35,120 bases of DNA from Prolixibacteraceae bacterium (GCA_003457135.1 DMSQ01000041.1:1-35120), one strand, 5' to 3'. Shown: positions 17,155 through 26,068, numbered from the stretch's first letter. Translations and numbers: made by a program. The notes: generated by a model from the letters alone, not told the origin.

Positions 17155-17715
17155 CTAATTACAGGCAAAAACCTTATTTTTAATTGTTCCTTTAACCGAA
17201 ACACCATTTACTTTCATATCAGTCCAAAAAGTTGTAAGGCCATTGTTCCCTTTACCACAATCAACATTAACTAAAAAGCAAAACATCGGGTTCATTCCCT
17301 TAACCATATCTGCAGTACAAGTTATCACCGTCGCATTATCAAGATTATTAACAGAATATGTCCTGTATTCACTTGTCTTTGTAATATGAGGAACAAAATA
17401 TTCAATATGTGGAAACGTGAATTCAACAACTGCACCAGTAACAGCTTCGGGACTTATGTACCCAAAATGGGCCATCACATCATAGTTGCTTGCAACATAA
17501 GCAGGATAACCTGCGGGAGCAGTATAAACAGATGGTGGAGCCCATAAAGAAGTTCTTAATACTCCTGAATTATCATCCCAAACGCCGAGCGCTGTTGCAG
17601 TTCTGGCCGATTTCAACTGGTTTTCATCTGGATTATCAACTGAAACATCTTCCACTTTTGAGCATCCCAATACGATCAGGAATGCCAGCAAAATCAAATA
17701 AATTGTCTTTTTCAT
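17155..17715 (-). CDS. secreted lipoprotein of unknown function
   Basis: A 186-residue protein from the ATG at 17715, preceded by the shared motif at 17733-17763. The signal peptide MKKTIYLILLAFLIVLGCSK has a lipobox ending in Cys (LGC). The mature part (WDDNSGVLRTSLWAPPS, then FTFPHIEYFVPHITK, NATVITCTADM and FCFLVNVDCGKGNNG) contains four Cys including CFLVNVDC, and predicts a beta-rich envelope domain. I do not recognise the family. The leader and signal peptide are nearly the same as in the following gene (17796-18242), although the mature parts are unrelated. Confidence 0.7.
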   Translation of the reverse strand: MKKTIYLILLAFLIVLGCSKVEDVSVDNPDENQLKSARTATALGVWDDNSGVLRTSLWAPPSVYTAPAGYPAYVASNYDVMAHFGYISPEAVTGAVVEFTFPHIEYFVPHITKTSEYRTYSVNNLDNATVITCTADMVKGMNPMFCFLVNVDCGKGNNGLTTFWTDMKVNGVSVKGTIKNKVFACN

Positions 17716-17732
17716 GATAGATAGTTTTTTAA

Positions 17733-17763
17733 TTTTCCTACTCTGTTTAAAGGATTTTCGGAT
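17733..17763 (-). promoter_or_regulatory. shared upstream motif, copy 1
   Basis: On the gene strand: ATCCGAAAATCCTTTAAAC then AGAGTAGGAAAA, ending 17 bases before the ATG. The same motif precedes five other genes in this window. See the matching finding. Confidence 0.65.
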
Positions 17764-17795
17764 TTCTCCATAAAACAATTATTCTTCGGAAAACT

Positions 17796-18242
17796 TCATT
17801 TGCAAATAGCTTTATTAAGCACAAACACCCAACCTTCAGTAAGAAAGGTATATGAAACAATTACATGGCTGCCCTTGTCTCCTACTGCGTTGAAATGGTC
17901 TTTGTAGATTTTTACGTTAGAAGGATCATATTTGGTAATTTCTTTATATTTAAATACTTCCCCACTAGTTTGACCCTTAAAAGTTCCGTGAAAAGTCATA
18001 TTCATAAATAACAGAACCCCATTTTCATATTGCATAGTGCAATGCACATCAACATCTCCAACGAGAAAATCGATTAACTTATCACCACACCATAATTCAA
18101 ATTCAACATTTTCACTTGTCCAACGATGTGCTGTTTGTTCCTTTTTAGGGTCTGATTTTCCCTGGGCAGAAACATTGTCCACTTTTGAGCTTCCCAAAAC
18201 AATCAGGAATGCCACCAAAATCAAATAAATTGTCTTTTTCAT
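17796..18242 (-). CDS. small secreted protein of unknown function
   Basis: A 148-residue protein with a signal peptide almost identical to the lipoprotein at 17155-17715 (MKKTIYLILVAFLIVLGSSK) but with Ser in place of the lipobox Cys, so it should be cleaved after VSA and released rather than lipidated. The mature region (FELWCGDKLIDFLVGDVDVH, NMTFHGTFKGQTSG) is short, beta-rich and has Cys at two conserved-looking spots. Family not recognised. The start is fixed because the frame upstream of ATG 18242 is closed by a TAA inside the shared motif. Confidence 0.7.
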   Translation of the reverse strand: MKKTIYLILVAFLIVLGSSKVDNVSAQGKSDPKKEQTAHRWTSENVEFELWCGDKLIDFLVGDVDVHCTMQYENGVLLFMNMTFHGTFKGQTSGEVFKYKEITKYDPSNVKIYKDHFNAVGDKGSHVIVSYTFLTEGWVFVLNKAICK

Positions 18243-18259
18243 GATAGATAGTTTTTTAG

Positions 18260-18290
18260 TTTTCCTACTCTGTTAAAGGATTTTCGGATT
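18260..18290 (-). promoter_or_regulatory. shared upstream motif, copy 2
   Basis: Gene strand ATCCGAAAATCCTTTAACA then GAGTAGGAAAA, 17 bases before the ATG. One base shorter than copy 1, which puts a stop in frame and shows that the motif is not translated as an N-terminal extension. Confidence 0.65.
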
Positions 18291-18519
18291 CTTCCTGAAA
18301 AGTTTCAGGTAAAGTTCATCTAAAACAGAAGGTGGTACATATCAATTTCAGTATCAAAAACTTTCAATTTTGGTCTTTTTGTTTCAATTTTTATTGAAAG
18401 TTGGCAATTTTCAGAAGTTAGTTGTTTAAAAAACCTTCGGAGCTGAGTAGGAAATGAGGAATATGAAAAAAAGGAAAGTCAGGCTGATTTTTGATATTTC
18501 AGGAAAGTAAAACCATTGG

Positions 18520-20697
18520 TTATTTGCCTGTGGATTCTAACAAACCTTCTGTGCGAAGCAATCTTTCAACTTTGTTGTGTTCTTCCAGGTAACGGGTTTC
18601 TGCATTTTTAAGAAATTCCTGATATTCGGGTTCGTTGCGGATGCAATCAACCATTGGACTAATTTTAAACCGGGTAATTTGTGAACTGATATATAAATAG
18701 GAAGGACGACTGTTCACTACCCTCAGGTGTTTCAACGCTTTTGCCTTTTCACCACGGGCTGCATAAATAAAAGTTAGCCCTAAATTCGCGGCACATAATA
18801 TCGCTGGCTTGTTCTGTTCTATGATTTGTAATCTATACTTAATTGATCCCTCAAAATGAAAATCAGCCTCCTCCTTTTGGCCATTTTGCAGGTAAATGTA
18901 TCCTAAATAGAAATCAGGCTGAATTTTACGCCCCTGTTGTTTCATTGATGCAGCGTATTTTTTTAATATCCGGTAGGCTTCCTTGTAATCTCTTAAATTC
19001 AGGAAAGTATTTCCCAGGAAATATGAATGGTGCAAGCCCAATAATTTACCTAAGTTTAGTGAATCTGCCTGATATATTTTATGCGCATAGTTAACCACCG
19101 ATTCAGATTTGCCAAGGTTATAGTTTAAATGCAGCAAACTCCAGTAATAATAGGTTGAGTCGCCCGTCAGTTCAATAAGTTTTTCCGCATATTTTTTCCC
19201 TTCGTCATAAAGGCCTATGCTATTGAAGCTATCCCATAAACTAATTAAATTATTGCGCTTCTCAATTGAATTAGTTTCAAGTTTAAGCGCCTTTATCATA
19301 TTTTTAATTGCCTTATAAGAATCGCCCTGATTAAAATATATACCAGCTAAATAAAGGTAAGCGGGAGATTTATTCGGATTAAATTTTATTGCCAGATTAA
19401 AGGCATCTTCGGCTTTTTTTCTCAACCCTTTCTGTAAAAACAACGTGCCTCTTAAATTGTACGCATTTGAATTATTAGGATCGAAATGCAAAGCCTTGTC
19501 TGAATAGAAAAATGCAACGTCCAATTCATCGTATATTAAGGATATCCATCCAAGTTCTACATAAGGCTCCGCATAGGTGGAATCAAGCTGAATGGCCCTT
19601 TGGAAGTAGTCTTTAGCCTGCCGGTCATTTTCAATGTTATTTTCCAAATCTGCAATATTGCGCAATTCAAGTCCCCTGGAATACATTTCCCATGCAGCGA
19701 CACTACTAGTGGGTGGGTTTTCGATTAATTCTTTCTCTTCCGGTGTAATAACCGACTTAATTTCGGAAGCAACTTTTAAAGCTACCTCGCTCTGGAGGTT
19801 AAAGATGTCGTCTAACTTCAAATTGTACCGGTTCGACAACAGGTGTTTATCCGAACTGGCTTCAATAAGTTGGATGTACAGACTAATCTGGTCGCCGACT
19901 TTCTGCCCGCTGCCTTCGATAATGTAATTTACATCCAGTTCGCGGGCTATTTGGGGTATCGATTTAGTTCCATTGTTTCGATATGGTTCAACCGATGTTC
20001 TTGGCCTGACTTCCAAATCTTTGATTTTAGCCAGGTTATCCAGGATGGCTTCCATTACCCCGTTGATAAAATACACATTATCCGGGTCGTGGCTGTCGTT
20101 AATAAACGGTAAAACTGCAATTGACTTCTCCTGATTTTTTATCCGATTGTTGCTTGAAAAATTCAATTTCCAAAAAGCTTCAGGCTTGAAATAGAAGATT
20201 AAAATCACGGCAGCCAGGATGCATAAGGAGGCAACTGATAGAGCCCACCAAATCTGTTTTTCCCGCCATGGCGGTGTTTTTCTTGCTTCATTAAATTGCT
20301 GTTTTGTGTCTGATATTTCTGAAAAAGGCGCTTCCTTTATTTCGCCCGAACCGTTCAAACTTCTTTTCTTAACTTCTCCCGGCGGGTACCCAAAATATTC
20401 TGAAAAACAGGAACTAAAATAGGCCGGGCTGCTAAATCCGACCTTGAAAGCAACTTCGGAAGCGGTTAACGATTCCTTTCGGAGCATTTCCATGGCTCGC
20501 TCCAACCTTACTTCGCGGATAAACTGGTTGATTGTTTTTCGGGAAATGGAATGAAGTTTCCGGTTTAAATTGAATCTGCTCATGCCGGTTTCATGGGCCA
20601 ATTCCTTTACCCCAAAATTCTCATTTTCCAGGTTAGCCAGAATAATTTCGGTAAGCTTCCGGATAAATGTATGATCTATGAAAGATTGATTGTCCAT
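18520..20697 (-). CDS. AraC-HTH / transmembrane / TolB-N (FlgO-like) / TPR regulator
   Basis: A 725-residue protein from the ATG at 20697 (the longer frame needs TTG). AraC-type double HTH at about 10-112: VKELAHETGMSRFNLNRKL and ASEVAFKVGFSSPAYFSSCF. One TM helix at about 150-170 after WREK, N-in. TolB-N/FlgO-like domain at about 191-310 (KSIAVLPFINDSHDPDNVYF, INGVMEAIL, EGSGQKVGDQIS). TPR-like repeats at about 325-700. The whole TM-TolB-TPR body matches the TIR receptor at 3450-5873, including SVAAWEMYSRG-type TPRs, IYAARGEK and CIRNEPE. A membrane-bound transcription regulator with a periplasmic sensor is inferred. It sits among genes that share an upstream motif and is a candidate regulator of them. 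Confidence 0.82.
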   Translation of the reverse strand: MDNQSFIDHTFIRKLTEIILANLENENFGVKELAHETGMSRFNLNRKLHSISRKTINQFIREVRLERAMEMLRKESLTASEVAFKVGFSSPAYFSSCFSEYFGYPPGEVKKRSLNGSGEIKEAPFSEISDTKQQFNEARKTPPWREKQIWWALSVASLCILAAVILIFYFKPEAFWKLNFSSNNRIKNQEKSIAVLPFINDSHDPDNVYFINGVMEAILDNLAKIKDLEVRPRTSVEPYRNNGTKSIPQIARELDVNYIIEGSGQKVGDQISLYIQLIEASSDKHLLSNRYNLKLDDIFNLQSEVALKVASEIKSVITPEEKELIENPPTSSVAAWEMYSRGLELRNIADLENNIENDRQAKDYFQRAIQLDSTYAEPYVELGWISLIYDELDVAFFYSDKALHFDPNNSNAYNLRGTLFLQKGLRKKAEDAFNLAIKFNPNKSPAYLYLAGIYFNQGDSYKAIKNMIKALKLETNSIEKRNNLISLWDSFNSIGLYDEGKKYAEKLIELTGDSTYYYWSLLHLNYNLGKSESVVNYAHKIYQADSLNLGKLLGLHHSYFLGNTFLNLRDYKEAYRILKKYAASMKQQGRKIQPDFYLGYIYLQNGQKEEADFHFEGSIKYRLQIIEQNKPAILCAANLGLTFIYAARGEKAKALKHLRVVNSRPSYLYISSQITRFKISPMVDCIRNEPEYQEFLKNAETRYLEEHNKVERLLRTEGLLESTGK

Positions 20698-20793
20698 GCA
20701 CGAATTGTTAATCAGCAAGTATTAAATAAAACCAATTTTTACGAAAAAACAATTTTTACACATCAAAATAGCAAATAAAGATCAGCTAAGCAG

Positions 20794-20937
20794 CTATTTT
20801 ACAATCGCTTCAGTGCAATGAATATCTTTTCCAAATCCGCGTCGTTGGGTATAAAAGTCGTACTCAAAATTTGCAAATCCATTTATCTCCTTTCTAATTA
20901 ATTCCCTTCCAATTTTCTTCAATCGTTTTCTTTGCAT
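20794..20937 (-). CDS. possible 47-residue small protein
   Basis: An ATG at 20937, just after the DUF885 stop, opens 47 codons that look like protein: KRLKKIGRELIRKEINGFAN, then FEYDFYTQRRGFGKDIHC. It ends in TAG at 20794-20796. No family recognised. It could be a small basic protein cotranscribed with DUF885, or the relic of the C-terminus of a lost gene. An AGGAG-like site within it precedes another ATG in a different frame, which is probably chance. Confidence 0.3.
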   Translation of the reverse strand: MQRKRLKKIGRELIRKEINGFANFEYDFYTQRRGFGKDIHCTEAIVK

Positions 20938-20950
20938 TCGCTATTCGCTG

Positions 20951-22969
20951 TCAATGCAGTTTCTTTGCCCAATCGTCCATCTTCTTTTCCAACACATTTA
21001 ATGGCAAGCATCCATCTTTTAATAACTCATCATGAAAATCAGCAAGAGAGAACCTATTCCCCAATTCTTTCATGTATTTATCTCTTAACTCCCTGATTTT
21101 TAACTCCCCGATTTTATAACTCAATGCTTGTCCCGGCTGAACCATATAACGTTCTATCTCAGCAGTCGCGCCATCTTCGGTGATAGGTTCATTATCCAAA
21201 GAGTATTTTATAGCTTCTTCCCTGGTCATTTTACCTGTGTGCATTGCCACATCGACCACTAGGCGAATGGCCCGGTGTATCTCCTGACGTAAATTGCCCA
21301 TTTGCTGCCAGGGATCAGTATAAAGTCCTAACTCTTTGCCAAGACTTTCACAATACAAAGCATAGCCTTCACCATAAGCGCCATACCAGATAAAACGACG
21401 AAACTTTGGAAGATGATACTTTTCCCTTTGCAGCGATATCTGGTAGTGGTGGCCTGGGATAGCTTCGTGCAGAAATAAACTTTCCATTCCTGAAGTAACA
21501 TTGAATTTTGTTGCATCTACAATTGGTACGTAGAAAATTCCGGGTCTTGATCCATCTGCCAGACCCGCATAATATTGAGCATTGGCACTTGCTGCCCGAA
21601 ATGCTTCTGTCTGGCGTATTTCAAATTTTGTTTTGGGTGCTTTGTTATACATTTTTTTCAGATTGGGGTCCATCCTTGTTTGGATACTGCGGAACGCATC
21701 CAGCACTTCACCGGCCGACTTATAAGGCATGAATTGCTTATCAGTCTTCATGAATTCGAAGAAAGCCTTGAGGTCACCTTTAAATTGTACAGAAGATTTT
21801 ATCAGCTCCATTTTATCCCTGATACGTTTTACTTCTGAAATACCGACCTTATATATTTCGTCAGGAGTTTTGTCTGTGGTTGTCCAGTATTTAACCATGT
21901 AAGAATAATATTTATCGCCATCCGGCAGAGCATTTACACCAGTTGTATTCCGTGCATTCGGCAAATATTCTGTTTTTAAAAACACAGTCAGTTTTTTATA
22001 CGATGGCACTATTTGCTGATTGATGAGATTAATGTATTCATTGGTTAAACGCTTCTTGTCGGATTCGCTAAAATTTGAAGGCATTAGTTTTACAGGTTCA
22101 TAAAACAGGCTCTTTGCAGCAGAATCAGTAACCATTGCCAGCATCTGAGGTATCATTTTTACTACAGCAGCTTTTGGCAATACATTGTTTACCGCTATCC
22201 CTTTTTTAAAATAAACAATAGCGCTATCCGCCCAGGAACTAAAGGCAGTTGCACGCTGAAGCCAGTTGTCATAATCTGCCGGGATTTTAAATGGCTGGGA
22301 ACCTGTACTGCCACCCATTTGACCCAGCAGTAAGGGGACACCCTGAACTTGATTAAAAGGAATATTAGTATTATCGTACAAGTCTGAACTCCCCACATAA
22401 TGGTTTACTAATCCTTCAGTGCCCATATCAATATCCCACTTAAGAATATCAAAGCTGATTTTATCATTTTCATTCAATTGTTCACTGTCAAAAGCGCTTA
22501 AAGAAATCTGGTAGTTATTAAAAAAACCGATCAACTTCTCGCGGTAACTATCAGTAAAATCTGCAGGTAGCAGGTTGTTGAAACGGTTATCTCCATTAAT
22601 GGTAGCTTTTAACGGATACAATTGCATCCGGTCATTGTAATATTTGTCGAGCAGACTGGCCAGTTCCTTATTGACTTCTTTGGCCGGATTGATTTTGCCT
22701 GGTTTGCAACTCGATGCAAGAACGATAATTGCAAGAAAGAAAAGTGCTTTTTTCATTTGCCGGTTTGCAGCGGCAATAAAAAGCAATCCGATGCCGGCCA
22801 GGGTTAATCCAATTATCGCGCTCATGGTCATCGGTTCGGGGGTTGCATGTGCAGCGCTTTGCATTGCTTCTCCGATAAACATCAGCAGTGCGAAGCCCAC
22901 AATAATTGCGCTCATAACACGTGCAACGATTCGCGGAGTTTTCATTGGGTCTGTTGAAGTAGTTTTCAT
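20951..22969 (-). CDS. DUF885 family lipoprotein peptidase with an odd N-terminal extension
   Basis: 672 residues from ATG 22969, or 601 from the internal ATG at 22756. The DUF885 zinc motif HEAIPGHH is at 501-508, with the usual C-terminal half (DPWQQMGNLRQEIHRAIRLV, GKMTREEAI, PGQALSYKIG). These are presumed metallopeptidases. From residue 72 there is a complete lipoprotein signal, MKKALFFLAIIVLASSC, so the mature enzyme should be lipidated. Residues 1-71 look like the start of an unrelated two-TM membrane protein (RIVARVMSAIIVGFALLMFI and MSAIIGLTLAGIGLLFIAAA) fused in frame. Either the true start is 22756 or this is a chimaera produced by a deletion. Confidence 0.85.
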   Translation of the reverse strand: MKTTSTDPMKTPRIVARVMSAIIVGFALLMFIGEAMQSAAHATPEPMTMSAIIGLTLAGIGLLFIAAANRQMKKALFFLAIIVLASSCKPGKINPAKEVNKELASLLDKYYNDRMQLYPLKATINGDNRFNNLLPADFTDSYREKLIGFFNNYQISLSAFDSEQLNENDKISFDILKWDIDMGTEGLVNHYVGSSDLYDNTNIPFNQVQGVPLLLGQMGGSTGSQPFKIPADYDNWLQRATAFSSWADSAIVYFKKGIAVNNVLPKAAVVKMIPQMLAMVTDSAAKSLFYEPVKLMPSNFSESDKKRLTNEYINLINQQIVPSYKKLTVFLKTEYLPNARNTTGVNALPDGDKYYSYMVKYWTTTDKTPDEIYKVGISEVKRIRDKMELIKSSVQFKGDLKAFFEFMKTDKQFMPYKSAGEVLDAFRSIQTRMDPNLKKMYNKAPKTKFEIRQTEAFRAASANAQYYAGLADGSRPGIFYVPIVDATKFNVTSGMESLFLHEAIPGHHYQISLQREKYHLPKFRRFIWYGAYGEGYALYCESLGKELGLYTDPWQQMGNLRQEIHRAIRLVVDVAMHTGKMTREEAIKYSLDNEPITEDGATAEIERYMVQPGQALSYKIGELKIRELRDKYMKELGNRFSLADFHDELLKDGCLPLNVLEKKMDDWAKKLH

Positions 22970-23091
22970 TTTTTTGTCGTCAGTGATTATCGTGCTGACT
23001 CCGCACTTTACATATTGGATTTGTTATTGTGGAACTTTACCTTAGGTTTTAAGGAAAAACTTCAAATCTATTTGTTGCACCTTTATCCGGA

Positions 23092-24072
23092 TTAAGGTCT
23101 AGGTGTTACAACCTTATTTTCAATCGGTGGTAACGATTTTAAATAATTATAAATAGCAACTAAATCAACAGTATCCATTTTTGCATACATTGTCCATGGC
23201 ATTACAGTGTTAGCAGCCCCTTTCTCAATATTTGCAGGCACGTAGGTTGTTAAATCATAACTTTTAAAAATACTGATAAACATTTCTCTATCTATTTCAC
23301 CAATCCCAGTCTTTTTGTCGAATGTAATATTCGTTGAAACGGTAGTTCCACCTCCTTCAATTGGAAATTCTCTTCCCCCTGAAAACGCTTTTTCCATTAT
23401 CAAACCTCCTTTATCAGTTACAGGAGTATGGCAATCAATACAACTTGCAGCTGTTGTGATATACTTACCATAGTTTAAAGAATCTTGCATGGAAGGCTTT
23501 GTAGAAGGGTGTCCTTCTTTTGCCATTGTATTAACTAAAAAGTTAACAGGAAAATCTGATTTAGATACAGCGACATCATTTTTAACCGGAGTCATTGAGC
23601 GCAGATACGCAATTACACAGTAAATGTCTTCATCATCAAGGGTTCCGTAAGCCCCACAGGGCATGATAGGGAAAATAGTATTGTTTCTTTTCCCAACTCC
23701 TGAAGTAATTGCACGGTAAATTTCCCCATTGCTCCAGTTTGCCAAGGTATAAGGGGTAATATTTGTTGCAATATATTTGCCCGGCAATCCCATTTTTTGA
23801 TCAAAAACCTCACCACCCATCCCTTCCGTTCCTGGAACTATAGGTCCGGAATATTTTGTCCAGTCTCTTTTCGAATGGCAATCAACGCAAACCAACACAT
23901 GATTGGCAAGATATTTCCCTCTTTCAACTCGCTCTGGTGTAACTTTCACTTCCATGTCTTTTACTTTGATGTTTGGCAGAAAACATTTCAGGTAAATTCC
24001 GCCCGCGATAATGAGGATTGCAGTAACGGAAAAAATACCAATAAAAATTTTCAAAAGCTTCTTCTTTTTCAT
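23092..24072 (-). CDS. dihaem c-type cytochrome
   Basis: A 326-residue protein with an N-terminal membrane helix (about 8-28) and two CXXCH haem sites, CVDCH (62-66) and CIDCH (211-215). Each domain also has a Met-containing segment fit for axial ligation (FPIMPCG near 137 and TVMPWTMYAKM near 294). It resembles the two-domain cytochromes of alcohol/aldehyde dehydrogenase and thiosulfate dehydrogenase type. It should face the periplasm as an electron carrier. The upstream neighbour on the same strand is a five-TM protein. The shared motif lies 16 bases before the ATG. Confidence 0.9.
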   Translation of the reverse strand: MKKKKLLKIFIGIFSVTAILIIAGGIYLKCFLPNIKVKDMEVKVTPERVERGKYLANHVLVCVDCHSKRDWTKYSGPIVPGTEGMGGEVFDQKMGLPGKYIATNITPYTLANWSNGEIYRAITSGVGKRNNTIFPIMPCGAYGTLDDEDIYCVIAYLRSMTPVKNDVAVSKSDFPVNFLVNTMAKEGHPSTKPSMQDSLNYGKYITTAASCIDCHTPVTDKGGLIMEKAFSGGREFPIEGGGTTVSTNITFDKKTGIGEIDREMFISIFKSYDLTTYVPANIEKGAANTVMPWTMYAKMDTVDLVAIYNYLKSLPPIENKVVTPRP

Positions 24073-24088
24073 AATTCATAATTTTTAT

Positions 24089-24113
24089 TTTTCCTACTCA
24101 TAAGGCTTTTCGG
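24089..24113 (-). promoter_or_regulatory. shared upstream motif, most divergent copy
   Basis: Gene strand ACACCGAAAAGCCTTATGAG then TAGGAAAAA. It keeps CCGAAAA-N-CCTT and GAGTAGGAAAA at the same spacing, 16 bases before the cytochrome ATG, although the rest differs. This copy shows which bases matter most. Confidence 0.55.
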
Positions 24114-24253
24114 TGTGGCCCCGTTTTTTTAAGTGGTCGCTGGACTCCACTTTGTTCACTTCTGTTTATTTCAGTTCAGATTAGAGATGTCCAAATATTA
24201 TTCTATTGATTCACTTGTCTGTTATAGGTTACCCTTTTTTCGTACGTGTCGTA

Positions 24254-24856
24254 TCATAGCCAGCCGAATAATATTAATGTTTTATTTACTCGCCACGCAA
24301 AAAGTCCCGCAAGTCCGATTAGGATTAAGTTTAGTGTCAAACTAAGGGGTGCGTAAACTTGCATTCCGAGAATAATTGTTGTCAAAACAAGGAACAAACA
24401 AACAGTAGCAAGCCGTTTGCGAAGAATACGAAATGGTTTTACAGATGGTAGAAAATTGTCAGGAACTTTTGTGTCGGCTGTGATGTCTTTGAAGAACGAT
24501 TCAATTTTTGGTTGAAGTGAAAAATGAACATAGGAAAGCAGTCCCATGAGTGTGAACAAGAGAATTGTCTTTGCAAGCAAAATGTAATTTGTCCATAATG
24601 CCTCAATGCCCAAAGGTCCAAAAACAAGTAAAAGAATTCCGGAAACAAAAACTGACAATTGAAAAACATAGCACCGCACTGCACCGTGCCGGATAATATT
24701 TTCCATATAACGGTCTGTCCCGAAGTTGAAGGATGAACCCATTAAAGCGCGCTCATTAACTACAATGAGATTGAAAAGCGGAATGGACATAAATACAAAA
24801 CTTATGATATGCCATAATTTTAAAACTTCATGAAGATTTTCCATATACTTATACAT
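24254..24856 (-). CDS. five-TM membrane protein, unknown
   Basis: A 200-residue protein; the ATG at 24844 is an equally good start. Hydrophobic segments at about 14-33, 66-84, 92-110, 150-170 and 175-193. His residues sit at the first (LWHIISF) and third helices (LSYVHFSL), reminiscent of CopD/DUF2269-like haem-b membrane proteins. Its place just upstream of a dihaem cytochrome c on the same strand would fit a small membrane electron-transfer pair, which is inference. No signature motif is decisive. Confidence 0.65.
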   Translation of the reverse strand: MYKYMENLHEVLKLWHIISFVFMSIPLFNLIVVNERALMGSSFNFGTDRYMENIIRHGAVRCYVFQLSVFVSGILLLVFGPLGIEALWTNYILLAKTILLFTLMGLLSYVHFSLQPKIESFFKDITADTKVPDNFLPSVKPFRILRKRLATVCLFLVLTTIILGMQVYAPLSLTLNLILIGLAGLFAWRVNKTLILFGWL

Positions 24857-24980
24857 TTTAAGAAGTCAGTTTAATGTTTACACTGTCGTTTTATAGGGTT
24901 GCCTTATGAACCATCAACTGTCAGCAGGTTTATAGCGCTTTTGTTATAACCATGCTGAAAGTTGATATTAACCAAATGCA

Positions 24981-25484
24981 CTATTTGACTTTTTTATAAT
25001 TACGTTCGCGTGTTTTTACACCGGTGGCGCTAAATAGGGTTTGAATCAAACTGGTGGGAGTTTCATAAACATAATCAACTTTCGCGGAAACTGTTTCCGG
25101 TTTAAAGTTTTGAACCACATCTAAACTGAATTTTTTTTCAGTAGTCCACAAACCTATCAATGTATTAAAATTTCCATTTGCAAAAAGTGAGGAGCCTTTG
25201 AACTTACCATCTTTTGAATCAAAACAATAAGTAGTAATATAATATGGAGTTTTCTTACCCTTTATATTATAATATACAGTTGTTATAAATCCTTTCCCAT
25301 ATTCCTGATGCTCCCTGACGATAACAGTATCTTTATCAACAGTTGCTTCCCAGGTCCCAAGTGTCTGTTGAGCTAATTTTACCTGGTCAAGGTTAGATTT
25401 AGCAGTTTGTGCCTGTGTCCCGGTTGAACAAATCAGAAGGAATACAAACATCGTTGTAGTTAAAAAGAATGCTTTTGTTTTCAT
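24981..25484 (-). CDS. tandem secreted beta-rich protein, copy 3
   Basis: A 167-residue protein from the ATG at 25484. Longer reading frames start in the untranslated motif. Signal peptide MKTKAFFLTTTMFVFLLICS, with cleavage expected near AQTAKSN. The mature part (LDQVKLAQQTLGTWEATVDK, LIGLWTTEKKFSLDVVQNF) looks like a single beta-barrel domain, similar in style to lipocalin-like DUF1579 proteins, but this is a guess. It is very close to the two genes upstream (25565-26068 and 26149-26652). Divergence is highest in the middle, in the strand around GKGFITTVYYNIKGKKTPYY. Confidence 0.7.
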   Translation of the reverse strand: MKTKAFFLTTTMFVFLLICSTGTQAQTAKSNLDQVKLAQQTLGTWEATVDKDTVIVREHQEYGKGFITTVYYNIKGKKTPYYITTYCFDSKDGKFKGSSLFANGNFNTLIGLWTTEKKFSLDVVQNFKPETVSAKVDYVYETPTSLIQTLFSATGVKTRERNYKKVK

Positions 25485-25508
25485 AATATAATTTTTAAAT
25501 GTTAATGA

Positions 25509-25541
25509 TTTTCCTACTCTTTTAAAGGATTTTCGGATTCC
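25509..25541 (-). promoter_or_regulatory. shared upstream motif, copy 4
   Basis: Gene strand ATCCGAAAATCCTTTAAAAG then AGTAGGAAAATC, 24 bases before the ATG. Identical to copy 5 and preceded by GGGAGGA. Confidence 0.65.
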
Positions 25542-25564
25542 TCCCATAGTATTAACCAAATAAA

Positions 25565-26068
25565 CTATTTGATTTTTTTATATTTACGCTCGAGTGTTTT
25601 TACACCAGTGGGGCTAAATCGGGTTTCAGTCATACTTGTGGGAGTTTCATAAACATATTCAACTTTTACGGAAACTGTTTCCGGTTTAAAGTTTTGAACC
25701 ACATCTAAACTGAATTTTTTTTCAGTAGTCCACAAACCTATCCATGTTGAATACTTTCCATTGGCAGAAAGTGTAAACCCTTTGAAATTACCATCTTTTG
25801 AATCAAAAGTAGAACTACTCAGCTGATTCGGAGATTTTAAACCCTTTACAATGTAATAGCTATTTGTTGTATAAGCTTTCCCATATTCTTGATGTTCCCT
25901 GACCCTAATAGTATCCTTATCAGATGTTGATTCCCAGGTACCAACCTTCTGTTGCTGTAATTTAACCTGGTCAAGGTTAGACTTAGCAGTTTGTGCCTGT
26001 ATCCCGGAAGAACAAATCAGAAGGAATACAAACACCAGTGTAGTTAAAAAGAATGCTTTTGTTTTCAT
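25565..26068 (-). CDS. tandem secreted beta-rich protein, copy 2
   Basis: A 167-residue protein from ATG 26068 with the same signal peptide and domain as its neighbours (LDQVKLQQQKVGTWESTSDK, WIGLWTTEKKFSLDVVQNF). The central segment (AYTTNSYYIVKGLKSPNQLS) differs from copy 3 although both flanks are nearly identical, as expected after duplication with local diversifying change. The intergenic DNA is duplicated too, so each copy has its own upstream motif. Confidence 0.7.
   Translation of the reverse strand: MKTKAFFLTTLVFVFLLICSSGIQAQTAKSNLDQVKLQQQKVGTWESTSDKDTIRVREHQEYGKAYTTNSYYIVKGLKSPNQLSSSTFDSKDGNFKGFTLSANGKYSTWIGLWTTEKKFSLDVVQNFKPETVSVKVEYVYETPTSMTETRFSPTGVKTLERKYKKIK

Noticed and set aside
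23101..23115. AACCTTATT in the cytochrome gene as another transposon end
   Set aside because: Isolated motif in coding sequence, lacking ACCTTAGTAG and the second motif at the right distance.
25485..25559. 25-residue N-terminal extension of the tandem secreted proteins
   Set aside because: The extension is the translation of the shared upstream motif; a signal peptide starts at the downstream ATG, and in a homologous leader the frame is closed.
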